From: Paguma larvata
Taxonomy: Eukaryota > Chordata > Mammalia > Carnivora > Viverridae
Assembly (NCBI GenBank): GCA_030068075.1
Contig: JAINVK010001143.1
Span: forward strand, 17,227-81,226
Length of the DNA stretch: 64,000 nt
Direction: 5' to 3'
In this document: positions 33,200-44,910 of the stretch, piece by piece
How positions within the stretch are numbered: the stretch's first letter is position 1
How the letters are laid out: each line of letters begins with the position of its first letter
Made by a program: the position numbers and the translations under genes
Notes under the pieces: generated by a model
Told to the model about the DNA's origin: nothing
Database searches by the model: none
What the model saw: only the letters and a program-made list of their open reading frames with translations

Positions 33200-34490
33200 A
33201 ATAAAATCTTCTGTTTCTCGGGTGATTGAGCCACATGACACATGACCACAGCCATAGACTGTTTGGTTTTAAAACACACCTTTTGAGGGCAAGGTATGAT
33301 GGCTCTCTAAGTCTGCTTACCCCTTGTTCATGCCAACATCTGGATAAAGCATATCTATCAATCATATCTCACAAATACTATGTATGTCGCTACACTGTGT
33401 ACCAAGAGCATCGCTGGTGTACTGTCTGTTCAATGCCAAATTCTTGTTCTACAGTTTGCCATCTGGGAAGAAGTATACAGTCACCAGCCACCACTGAGAC
33501 CACTGGATTGGTGATGATGACTACCTTCCATCTTACTGCATCCATCTTGCCTGCCAGATAAAGCAGCTCTGAGCCTATTTACTGGGGCCTTTCTAGAAAA
33601 CAACACTCATCACCCTTATAGTCATTTATCTCTGGCTTTCTCTATCCATGGGAATCCACTGGACTTCCAAGGCTGCCTTCTCCAGACTATCCAGTATGAC
33701 TGTCCCCTCCCTACTGGATTATCTCCCACAGCCTGTACTGCTAACCCAGGATGGGGAAGTGGAATATGAAATACAAGAGTGGCTGGACTTTCGGTGGCAC
33801 TGTGGCACCTCCAAGCCTTCTTCACCTAGAAGGATCCTGCCAAAGGGATTGATCCCCAGAGCCACGTGGAAAGTGCCCTGTTTAGGTCAAAACATTCTAA
33901 CAAGTGAACCCTTGGAGTTCCAGGCCTCTGGTATCCATGGTATGGGATTTCATCCATTTGGAAGTGTACAGGGAAGCCAATGGGGCACAAATAGTTTGAG
34001 GGTCATGAATGAGGGTCATGAACCTGATGGTTCAGGGTCAAGGACCAGAAGGTTTCTCTTTCTTGCATCCTTTCACCTCAGGGAGTGGCCTCAGGCAATG
34101 CCTCTGGAGCCAGTTCACTCAGTCTCCTCTAACCAGCACTGCCAGCCCTTTGTTCCCGATCTTGTTCTTGTGTTAACCCCACCATACAGACTTGAAATCC
34201 TCATCACAGAAAACTTGGAAAGTTGGAGAAAGTTACCAGAATGAATTTAAAATTCAGCCATAATTCTACAACCAATACATAATCACTCTTAGTTCTGAAT
34301 TTACTACCCCGGTCTCTTTTCTATGGGAGTAAGGTAATGTGGCATGACCTACTACCATGAGATTCAGTGGTGTCCCTTGCTGCATTCCAGACATTGCTGA
34401 GCATGTGTGATGACCTGCAAAAATGGCCTTCCTGCCCCCTGCCCACACACCCCACCTTTCATGGAAAAAGATGCTCAACCTCAACACGAG
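33200..34490. other. Unclassified DNA with a 198-codon frame (right arm)
   Basis: The frame 33,648-34,244 is the longest non-PBDC1 frame in the arms. In the left arm it is shortened by a one-base difference near 18,250 (atcccag against atccag). Its residues near 33,750-33,806 (GEVEYEIQEWLDFRWHCG) loosely resemble the start of a Ty3/gypsy-type chromodomain, so it could be a fossil retroelement. I do not call it a gene. Confidence 0.35.
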
Positions 34491-34494
34491 TCAG

Positions 34495-34546
<52 letters not shown>

Positions 34547-34561
34547 TGTGTGTGTGTATTT

Positions 34562-34596
<35 letters not shown>
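34495..34596 (-). repeat. (TA)n - (GT)n - (TA)n compound microsatellite (right arm)
   Basis: Mirror of 17,362-17,470 with a different TA repeat count and hence a length difference between arms. Confidence 0.93.
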
Positions 34597-34597
<1 letters not shown>

Positions 34598-34803
34598 ATT
34601 TTAAATTCCGGTTTTGAACATACGGTGCAATATTAATTTCGAGTGTCCAATATTGTGTGATTGAACACTTCCGTACAACACCCAGTGCTCATCACAACCT
34701 GTGCCCTCCTTAATCCCCATCACCTATTTAACCCATCCCTCCACCCAGCTCCCTTCTGGTAACCATCAGTTTGTTCTCTCTAGTTAAGAGTCCGTTTCTT
34801 GGT
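34594..34803 (-). mobile_element. L1 3' UTR fragment (right arm)
   Basis: Mirror of 17,153-17,361; caacacccagtgctcatcac is the inverted L1 3' UTR signature. Confidence 0.85.
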
Positions 34804-34809
34804 TAGGCA

Positions 34810-35765
34810 ATAAAATAATTTTAATCACAGTGAGATATCATTTATTTTCTATCAGAGGACTATTTGATTTAGGGATGGAAAAAGGATACTAGGAAATGAC
34901 ATCCTAAGGAAGAAAGAATCAGGAAGCCCAGTTTGGCCCACTAACAGCACTATGGCTGTTTGGGGGAAGTGGTGATATCCCTTACTCAGGTTTGTCTCCT
35001 GGCCCAGTTCCCATGGGATCGAATATGAATCCAATGGGAGGCTGAGACTAAAAACTGAAACCGTTGTTTCTCTAAGAGTGAGGAAGCAGTGCAAATCACT
35101 CAGCAGAGGCCAAATGGCTCCCTTTCATGGTGGGTGATCACCATGTGCAACTGATGGGCCTGTGGTCAGAATAAAGGATGCTCCCTTGCCACCAAGCACC
35201 ACAGGAGCCACTCTCAGAGAAATGTGCTGTGGATACTTGGGTCCAGAGCCCTGGGATCTTTTGTAGATGTGGCTGAATAAAAACAGGGTTAACACCAAGG
35301 CAGCCACACCGGCTCATCACCAATCTCATCCCTGCCTCTTCTCTGGATGCTCCAGAACTCCTAGTGAGCTCTGCATCAACATACTCAGCAACACCAGCCA
35401 GGGTGCGTGATGGCCACCAAGGTCATCACCAGGCTTGGGGATGGGACAGGCTTGATGCATATTCTGACATGTGATTCCATATCCTCACCCAGGAATGGAA
35501 TGGAACAGAATGGAATGGAATGACAAAGGAGATCTGAAATATGGGCATGGGGAAGGCCTCAGAGGACTCTGTGAAGAATTGATCCAAGTTCTAAATGACC
35601 AAATGGTTCTGATCAGTTAGGGGAAAAACACACACACACAGCTGAAACAAAAACATTTTCCACATTTCTAGCTGAGAAAATTTAGAGATGCGGCTTGGAT
35701 TATCAAGTGTTAATAACATTAAAAACTGTTTTATGTTTCTATGAAAATGTTCTGTGATTGTAAGA
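34810..35765. other. No recognised feature (right arm)
   Basis: Mirror of about 16,190-17,150. The only structure is a short (GGAAT)-like run near 35,493-35,521 and an (AC) tract at 35,628-35,640. Confidence 0.45.
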
Positions 35766-35769
35766 AAGC

Positions 35770-35803
35770 AAAAAAAAAAAAAAAGAAAGAAAGAAAGAAA
35801 GAA
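35770..35803 (-). repeat. A/(GAAA)n tract (right arm)
   Basis: Mirror of the (CTTT)n tract at 16,141-16,188 but about 14 bp shorter. Confidence 0.9.
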
Positions 35804-36314
35804 GGATCAGAGGAAGAGGAGAGGAGAGGGGGCAGCAAAGAGGGAGAGAGAAACAGAGAGACAGAGACACACAGAGAATAAAGGCAAAGGAAGGAAAGAA
35901 GGGGAAGAGACAAAAGTGACTATGCAAAGAGACCAGCCATGGGCTTAGTTCATTTTTCTTCTTGAAACCCAGGGCTGCTGCCTCTAACGTCCAAAGTCCT
36001 GATGATAACATTCTGGTATTGTGCTTGCTTAGTGAAGCTATCAGAGCTTCCCTTGAGGAAAAGTTATGACCCACTGCAGCAAGACGGGCATGACTGGGGT
36101 CTATGCCCAACCAACGTGACAGCCCTAGTCACCATAGCACCAGGAAGTTACAGCTTAACCCATAAGTACCATGGCTAACTTATGCCTATTTCTCCCCTTC
36201 GTTGCCCCAGGCCTCCCTCTCCCTTAGCAGATGTGGAACAAAGGAACCCTTGCAGAAAATAATCTCAGAGCCACAGTCTGACCTATGTCTGGAAAGTCCA
36301 TAGCATTCCGAATG

Positions 36315-36517
36315 AACTAGAATTTACTGATCATTTCCTAGGCTCCAAGGCCTTGGGCTAAGAGCTCACATGTTCACTTATTATATAATGCCATCGTTAA
36401 AACAACCAAGTGAGGCAAGCGTGACTATAACCTCCACTTTTGAAGTGAGGAAACCAAGGCTCAGTGAGCTCTAGAAACCTGCCTAAGGTCACAAAGATAA
36501 TAAAATTCAGGTGTCTC
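36315..36517 (-). mobile_element. MIR SINE remnant (right arm)
   Basis: Mirror of 15,430-15,630; gtgaggaaaccaaggctcag is the inverted MIR core. Confidence 0.8.
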
Positions 36518-36700
36518 TCAAATAAAAGATGACATACTTTGCTTTAACTATAAATCATCATGGCCCTGAGACTAAAGAGGAGAATAAGGTTGGCAATTTC
36601 CAAGGAGGAAGTGGTTTTAAATCTGGCCTGATTTCAAATCACTTTGAACTACCCTTGTGTGCCTAGGGAGGCGTCTTCTCTCTTAAACATCTACTCGCAG

Positions 36701-36707
36701 ACACACG

Positions 36708-36758
<51 letters not shown>

Positions 36759-36770
36759 ACACACACACAC
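36701..36770 (-). repeat. (CA)n microsatellite with GC alternation (right arm)
   Basis: Mirror of 15,177-15,242 with a slightly different unit number. Confidence 0.95.
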
Positions 36771-37064
36771 CAACTACTGGTATGGGGCAGTGTGAGTCCC
36801 ATATGATCCAGACTTAGCAGTTAATAGAATGATTATTTCCTTACCCTTACTCATGAACAATATTAAATCAAAATTCCCAGAATTTTCTTGGAAACTTACT
36901 GCATCAGAAGCTTCCAACTTTAGCCCAGAATGTGTTCACTTCATTTGTGCAGATTCCACCGTCCCCCAAAGATAGCTTAGAGCCCTTCTCTGTCTTCCCA
37001 TAATGCCCTGGATGTATTGTCATCGATCCAATCATCCAACAAATCATCACAGAACTTCTCTGAA

Positions 37065-37766
37065 AGGGAAACACTTTTGCACTGTTAGGGGGAATGCAAA
37101 CTGGTGCATCCACTCTGGAGGACAGTACGGAGGTTCCTCAAAATATTAAAAATAGAACTACCCTACCACCCAGCAATTGCACTACTAGGTATGTATCCAA
37201 AGGCTACAAAAATGCTGATTTGAAGGGGCACATGCTCCCCAATGTTTAGAGCAGCGCTGTCAACAATAGCCAAATTATGGAAAGAGCCAAATGCCCATCG
37301 ACTGATGGGTGGATACAGAAGATGTGGTATAGATACACAATAGAATGTTACTCGGTGATCAAAACGCATGAAATCTTGCCATTGCAACAGCGTGGATGGA
37401 ACTAGAGTATGTTATGCTATGCTAAGCAAAATAAGTCAGAGAAAGACAGCTATCATATGATTTCACTCATATGTGGAATGTATAAAACAAAACAGATGAA
37501 CACAGGGGAAGGGAAGGAAAAATAAAATAAGATAAAAACAAAGAGGGAGACAAACCATAAGAAACTCTTAAACTCAGAGAACAAACTGAGAGTTGCTGGA
37601 GGGGAAGTGGGCAGGGGGATGGGCTAAATGGGTGATGGAAATTAAGGAGGGCACTTGTTGGGATGAGCACTGGGTGTTATATGTAGGTGATGAATCACTA
37701 AATTCTACTCCTGAAACCAGTACTACACTATATGTTAACTAACTTGGATTTAAATTTTTAAAAAAA
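37065..37766 (+). mobile_element. L1 3' fragment (right arm)
   Basis: Plus-oriented mirror of 14,181-14,886: end of ORF2 (gcaattgcactactaggtat), then 3' UTR with gatgagcactgggtgttata and an A-rich tail. Confidence 0.88.
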
Positions 37767-38109
37767 TCATGGAAATTCTCTAATATATGCCACCACTATA
37801 TTACTCCTTGAATTTCTGTCATTTTAATTACTACTATCTTTTTTTTTTAATACTACCTTTTTTTAATGATCAGTTTTAATGTAACAATATCTCTCACAAG
37901 GATGAGTGCCTCGTAAGAAGGTACCGTGCATTATTCATTGTTATATACCTAGGTCTTAGCCACATATGGGCACATCTCTGAGTAGGTTTCAACAAATGTT
38001 GGAGATTGAACGAAAAATTTCATGAGGTATATACTGCATGTAAGACATTAGGAACACAAAGAGGAGATAAAATATAAACTAAATGGAATGCAAACCCCAC
38101 TAAGGGCAA

Positions 38110-39120
38110 AGAGATGATGCTACGTTGAAGGCGGGATATCAAGAAGGGAAGCTCTTGTAATACCGACAAACACCCTTTGCAAAATAAACCAGGGTCTGCA
38201 CACTCAGATAAGCATACATCTTAGGTAGGATGGCAAAATAGCATCCAGACCTATACTGGGAGCCCTGTCTTCTCAGTCTCCAGTCTGCTTTATGGGGCCC
38301 AGTCTGCCTATCATACTGTATGTAACACAATCCCCTGACACACCAGGGACAGTAGAAGTGAGAAGTAAAAGAGTATGAATATGAAAGTCCTTCCTTTTAG
38401 GAATAGATACCTTCTACTGTGACTCACCAGACTGTCTTGCCTGTCTCTCAAAGTATTAGAAGTTCTGAATCCCCAAAACCTACCCAGGAGAAGTGTTGCC
38501 ACTCTAGACCTACATGCTTCCTAACTACGCATAGGTCTGAAGGGCCAAATTTGCCTGCCAATTGCCCTAGAGATTGCAGGTTTTTACTTGTGAATTCTGT
38601 TGACGGCACCCATCCCATATTCTGCAGGTTCCATATTGGTGTCTCCAGAGGCTCAGCAACTCAAGTACTGACACGAGCTTTTGGGCGGGGAAAATAGTTT
38701 TGTTGCAGGGCGCAAGCAAGGAGACAGGAGAACATTTCTCAAACCTGCCTCCCTGAAGGGCTGGGGTTGGGTGTATTTAAGGATAAGCGGTCAGGATGTC
38801 AAGGGGTATGTAGGGGTTGAATGGAATATGCTGACTGCAAATAGGGGCATATGCATTCCAGAATCATGCCTCTTCATGTGTCCACGTGTTCAGAAAATGG
38901 TGGCCTAAGCATGATGAACGGGAGAGATCGTGGGGTGTGTCGTCACAGAGGTTACTTTCATTCACTCTTGTCCCTTCCACGCAGCTGCAAGAATTCTTCC
39001 CGGTTTGCTTCAGTCTTAGCCAGTCTCCTGGGTGGTTGATCGACTTCTGCAAAACAGGTTCATAACTCAATCAAATGAGCCAGCGTTTCTCTAGGGTAGA
39101 ATGATCAACTATTTGTCGAC
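38110..39120. other. Unclassified, possibly LTR-like DNA (right arm)
   Basis: Mirror of 12,840-13,800. One-base length differences between arms change every frame in it, which argues against coding. Confidence 0.3.
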
Positions 39121-39147
39121 GTGTCGGTTTCACTTTCGATTTGTCAT

Positions 39148-39203
39148 TCCCCCCCCCCGCTCCCCCCCTTCCCCTTCCCTCCCCCCCCCCCCCCCCCCCC
39201 CCC
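39148..39203 (-). repeat. Poly-C tract with a 23-C run (right arm)
   Basis: Mirror of the left poly-G tract; 23 C at 39,181-39,203 against 26 G on the left. Confidence 0.9.
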
Positions 39204-39399
39204 GCTAGACAAGGAACCTGAATTGTGTCATTGTGTCATGGTCCCTGGTATAGTATTCAGGGATCATGTGGGCCTTCTGACTTCCAGGTGTGCTGCAGGT
39301 GGCAGCAGGGAGCAGCCCTTCCTTTCTTTATACAGCTACTGATTAATGGTAAATAAAAGCATAGTTTTCATAAATTGGGCAGCTCTCCTAAATTAGGTT

Positions 39400-41750
39400 T
39401 CACACTACATCATTGATGTCAGAATAACTCTACAGGTTAAGCGTTTTTCTTCCCATTTAGTATTTGAAAAAAGAGAGAGACGGAGAGAGACCTCTGTTTT
39501 TGTACAAAAACAGTAGATGGAGGGTTAAGACTTGAATCAAGGTCTAAGTTTATTGCTAGTTGGTTTATGGGTGTTAAATGGTGTTTCTTGAGTTTTCCTT
39601 CCTGAGAAGCAAATCTATATTCACCAGCTACAAAAGAGCAGTAGCTGGAGTTCACGGCCAGCCTGACAGCATTATCTTACCCCAGCACCCCTGAGGGACA
39701 CTAGAGCTACTTTCGATAGTAAGGGGGGCAGGATGGAGGTGAGATGGGTCGACATGACACAAAGATGAGAGAGACTTATGGAGACTAGTGAATGGCCGTG
39801 CCTTTCTTTGAGTAAGGGAGAGGTATTTGTGTATCAGTTGTGGTGGTATCATGATGTCAACCCTTCCTGGCCGCTGGACCCCAAGACAGAGCAAGATTTT
39901 CAGGGACTTGTGAGTCCCTGAAACACAGTGCATTGTGTCACCTGTGTCAGATGTAACAACTGTGTCAGATGGCCAGGATGGCATCTTAAGGGACCGTTGT
40001 ACTTCCTCCTGATCACAAAACAGTCCTAGAATATGATGACCACACTCACAGCTTCAGCAAGATGGCGCAAGCCATCTCTTGGACTGGCCCCTGTTACATC
40101 TTGTAAATCACGCTTTCTGTTTTCATGGAATACTCTCTCACATGATTTCTGCCCACAGCCCCAGTTGTTTTTCCTTCCAGCTTTTAGTGGCAAGTTTCAA
40201 GGCCTATTGAATTGGCTTTCCTGTCTATAGTCCAATAGCTAAACAGTCCATAAGAATCACACCCCTGAATACTATCGGCCTATTTGTTGCTCGATTCGCG
40301 CTTAATATCTCACTGACCTCACTGCCCCAGGACATCCTACCTCATACAAATTATAGCTTCTAGCCTGAATGAGTGAGTTGGACTCTGTCAGTTTTTGTTT
40401 TTTCTTTTTTTTGAGATTTACTTTGTCACGTGTTACAATATATTTATTAAACATGTTGCACAGATACTTGACAATAAATTATGTATATGATATAATTGTT
40501 GGGTTCGGGGCTCAGGATTTATCCATTAAGTCGAGTTTGGTTCACATCTCAAAACTTCTAAATTCTTATTAAGCTGTTGGCTGTTTGAGCAGTCAATTGC
40601 TGAGAGACGTGTTTTTTTACTGGATTTGCCCATTCCTGCTTGCGATTCTTTCAATTTTTGCTTTATGTATTTTGAGGCTATGTTACAATGAGGTTTCTGG
40701 GACAAGTTCCAATTTGGGATTGCATCCCGGGGTCATTGTTGTTGCACTCCCTCCTGACCATAGAATGCACCCTGTGGACACAATCACTCAAGATGTCACC
40801 TCTAACACCCTATTTCTGTATGAAACACACTCACTATAAGATGACCACAAGTCAACCCCTGTAGGTATCATGAACCACACCTGTGGCAGAAAACACTTTT
40901 ATTTTCCAGATTTTACATTTTCATAGTAGACTAACTTTCATGGTTTCTGGCCATAGTCCTAGTTTTCCTCTCAACTTTTAATGACTAGTTTCAAGGTCCT
41001 TCAGGTTTGTCTTCCCATATTGTCTGACAGCCACCAAGACCATGTGATCCATATTTTTAAGGAGTATCTACATGGCTTTACCACCGGCGAATAGCAGCAC
41101 TCACCCTTGCCAACGACAAACATATCGATAATGGAAGATGCCTTCCTTACATGTAAGATGCCTTCTTCTACCCTATGGGTCTCTAGCTCCAAGCAGTTAT
41201 AGGTTTCACTTTCTCACACGCACACCCGACCCCACTTTATCCCTGGCATTAAAGATACTTCAGCACCTTAGTGAGTACTGGTGAAGCCTTCGGCTCCATC
41301 CATGTATGTCCACATTACCTGCCTTAGAAGGAAGCCAAAGGTCAACTCACTGGTGGCCTTCCAGAAAAGAATCATCCCAGTTGAACTTTCATCTTTAATT
41401 TTCTTGCCCCACACCAGAGGGCCTTTCTTCAATACAGTTCTGAAAGTCCACCAACACTCCCCTTTTATGAACTGTCTTTTGTTACTGTCCCACTCCTCTT
41501 TCCCTTATTTCAATAGCCAGCTACCTTGAGTCCAGCTGAAACAACAGGTGTGAGTGCAAAAGCCAATGCTTATTTCGATAGCTCTGCCTGGCCTGCCAAT
41601 GGGAAAGACTCTGGGCGATAGTTATATCTCCTGCTGTTTGCGGGTACAGAGCAATTGGCTTTTCCAATCTTGCGAGGTCCTCGGTTTCTGGTCTCTGCAA
41701 GTATCTAAGCCTGTGGATACTTTGAGCGTGTGAGAAGTTCCCTGATGTTA
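39400..41750. repeat. LTR-like, internally duplicated unclassified repeat block (right arm)
   Basis: Mirror of 10,190-12,540 with the same two diverged units (near 40,010-40,210 and 40,830-41,000). Confidence 0.4.
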
Positions 41751-42448
41751 AAAAATAAATAAATAAAATAAATAGAGTAAAAATAATCCTAACAAACTGT
41801 GCACATGCTACACATCATAATAACTTTCTGTTTATAAATTAAAGGTAATTAATCGGCCCAAAATATTAGATTACAAGCAAATACCTAAATGCTTCCTCAG
41901 GTAAAAGTCCAGTTGCGTTGCCTAAAATTCTATTCATATTCACTTGTTATCACAGATTTGGCCATCGTCTTGAGTCTAACCCTCCATTTACTGTTGTCTA
42001 TTGACCTCCTGGTCAGACCTCCACATTCACCAACATTCAGCATCCATGTGGATGACCCATCTTACAGTTGAACCTCTGGGTTACACACAGACTGCTATCC
42101 TTGCAGAATCGTGTCCTCTAGTTTTAGCTGTTCCCTGAGAATGTCCCCCCCATCTCCTTGTGAGAGTGGTCTTCCCTTTCCTCTGAGCAGCTATGCAGGG
42201 CTTCCAAGACATTCTTCTCGAGACAAGACTTTAACACATTCCTCTTGCTCTCAGCTGCCCTCTCATGCTTCGTAGACAAAACAGGAAGCTTCTGGAGGGA
42301 ACATCCTCAATCTCCTGTGTTTGCTACCCGTCTTCATTCAGGTTCTCTGGAGATACCTAGCTCACCCTCCAGACAGTCTTTGGTATAAGGCCAATTCCCC
42401 AGCACACATAAGTCTTTCTAAACCTAAACTAATAATTTAAAAAGTCCC

Positions 42449-43040
42449 TGAGTTCTTCACAACATTAAAAATATAATTACCACATGATCCAGTAATTTCA
42501 CTTCTGGGTATAAACCCAAAACAACTGAAAGCAGCGTCCCAAAGTGATATTTTCACACCCATGTTCATAGCAACATTACTCGCAATAGCCAAAAGTGGGA
42601 AGCAACCCAAATACTCATGGATGGATGAATGGATAAACCAAATGTGGTGTATACACACAATATATAATAATAATAGAATATTATTCAGTCTTAAAAACAA
42701 AGGAAATACTGCCACATGGCACCAACATGGACAAACCTTGAGGACATTATACTAAGTGAAATGAGCCAGTGCACGAAAAGACAAACACTACATGATTGCA
42801 CTTATATGAGGTATCAAAAGTAGTCAAATTCATAGAAACAGAAAGTAGTATAGTGGTTGCCAGGGGCTGGGGGGAGGGGAAATGGGAAGTTGTTGCTTAA
42901 TGGGGTGTAGAGTTTCCATTTTGCAAGAGGAGCTAGTTCTGTCAGACAGCAGTGTGGATATACTTAACACTATTGAACTGTATACTTAGAAATGGTTTAA
43001 GAGGGTAATTTTTTCTGTTATGTGTATTTCACCACAACTT
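42449..43040 (+). mobile_element. Old L1 3' fragment (right arm)
   Basis: Mirror of 8,888-9,478; actcgcaatagccaaaag marks the C-terminal ORF2 coding block. The insertion and its flanking direct repeats are shared with the left arm. Confidence 0.85.
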
Positions 43041-43044
43041 TCAA

Positions 43045-44282
43045 AAGTCCCTGGACCTCATGTCTCTTTCCAGCTTCAACTCTTTGGAAGAACTTTCTAT
43101 GGTCATTGTCATCTCTTCTTTAACCCCCATTCCCTTCTCAACCCACTACCATCTGACTTCTGCCCTCACCATTCCACTAAAACTGCTCTTGCTAAGCTGT
43201 CAATGACCTCTCGATATTTGTGGGCTTAGTGTACTCAACCCAGGGTATTGGGTACTACTATTCATTTCTTCCTGGAAGTTTCTCTTGCCCGTTTGCTTTT
43301 GTGAGACTCTCCTTTGGTTCTTTGCTGATGTCTCACTGATGACTCTCTCTTCCCTCTCTCTCTTTTACTTCTTTATTTTCCCTGCCATTTTCTCTTCATA
43401 AACTGCTCTTTCTTTGGCCTGCCACTCTTTGTGTCTTTACAGCCCTTCATAGTTTCCTCTGAACAGCTCAATTAAACCTAAAGAAACAGCTATATGATTT
43501 ATCTCTCTGATCAGATCTCCTCTAACTACTCAACTCTATCTGAATGTTCCATAGGCTCTTCAAACTCAACTCCTCAAATTAAAATCATCATCCCTTCTCT
43601 TGTGTTTTTTAGCTCAATGCATGCATTCCCCAAATCCTGTTCTGAAATTTGGGACTCATACTGGAATCCTGATTCTTCTTTATCCCCCATATCCAATCAG
43701 TCAATAAGTTCTATTCATTCTATTTCTCTTATTTTCAAAATTCATCTTAATTCTTATTGCCTTTGCTAAATTACCATCACCTAGTGTCTTCACTTCGTTC
43801 TCTCTGCCTGCAGAATTGCCTTCATCAATGTTATCTGCCACATTGTTTCTTACTCATTTTCTTAGAATTATTTTTAATCGCGAGGCTGACTAAAGATATT
43901 TATTAGCTTACCATTGCTTTTAGGTTAAAGTCTCAAATCCCTAATAGTCAGTATACAAAACCCAACTTTTCTCCCAAGATATTAAATGACTACAGTCTTA
44001 CTGCAGCTTTTTTTTTTTTTTTTTGACATTTGCTGTATGTTACTGTGGTTTTTAGTTCTTAAAGTCCCTTTCACATGCACTTCCTTCACCCTGGTGTGTC
44101 CTTCCTTGCCTGTTTCCCCTTTTATGCTGGTTGCCCTTTATGATTCAGGTTATTTATCCTCTATTTCTTTTCCAGGGTACATGATGCTATTTCGTGATGA
44201 CCACTTTAGATTCCCTCTCACTGTAAGTGCTTCTTCCAAAACAGGGACTAAATTCTTCACCCCTCTATTTCTTGCTTAGCAC
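43045..44282 (+). mobile_element. L2 LINE 3' remnant (right arm)
   Basis: Plus-oriented mirror of 7,640-8,876, with aactcaactcctcaaatt and atatccaatcagtcaataag. A 17-T run (44,008-44,024) interrupts it. Confidence 0.65.
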
Positions 44283-44529
44283 CATGCTTGTTTGTAATTT
44301 ACTCTCTATTTGGAGGTTTTTTTTTGGGGGGGGGTGCCCTATTGGTGTATGCACCTGCTTGCACAAACGGAGAGTGTGAATCCAAATCTCTGCTGTTCAC
44401 TCAGCAGTGGCGGGGCGCGCTATAGCTTTAACTCAGGCTTTTCGCATGGTCACCACTGATATTAAAGAACATGCAAACACCTGAGACCTCTCAAGCATCT
44501 CAGACTGCGCAACAAGGCCACACCTTTTT

Positions 44530-44910
44530 GAGCCTGAGCAGCACGGAGGAGGCGGGGCCAGTGACTCCGCCTCCACCCTCCTCCAGGCGAGGGAGATTGC
44601 ACGCAGGCGCGCCGAAGAGAGCCAGTCTGGCCCGGCCCCCCTTTTCCAACCAAATGCAGAAAGAGCACGCAGATAGTCCTTTCCCGGAAGCTGTTCCTCG
44701 GTGTGTGGTGTGGCAACATGGAGGCGACTAGTGGGATTGCTGAGCCGGTGAGACGCTGCTCTGGGTCGGGGCGGGGCGGGGAGTCGAGCTGGGTCGAGCA
44801 TTGAACACCCACTCCCCTCTTCTTGGTTCCCTTCCCAGGTTTCCGGGAACTCGTGTCTGTGGCACATGCTCTTTCTCTCCCGGCCGAGTCTTATGGCAAT
44901 GATGTGAGTA
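44530..44910 (+). promoter_or_regulatory. PBDC1: CpG-rich promoter of the right PBDC1 copy
   Basis: Carries the same elements as the left promoter: GC box ggaggcggggcca (44,547-44,560), ETS-type site ctttcccggaag (44,679-44,690) and intron-1 GC boxes (44,765-44,782). All are preserved, so nothing here suggests promoter loss. Confidence 0.75.
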
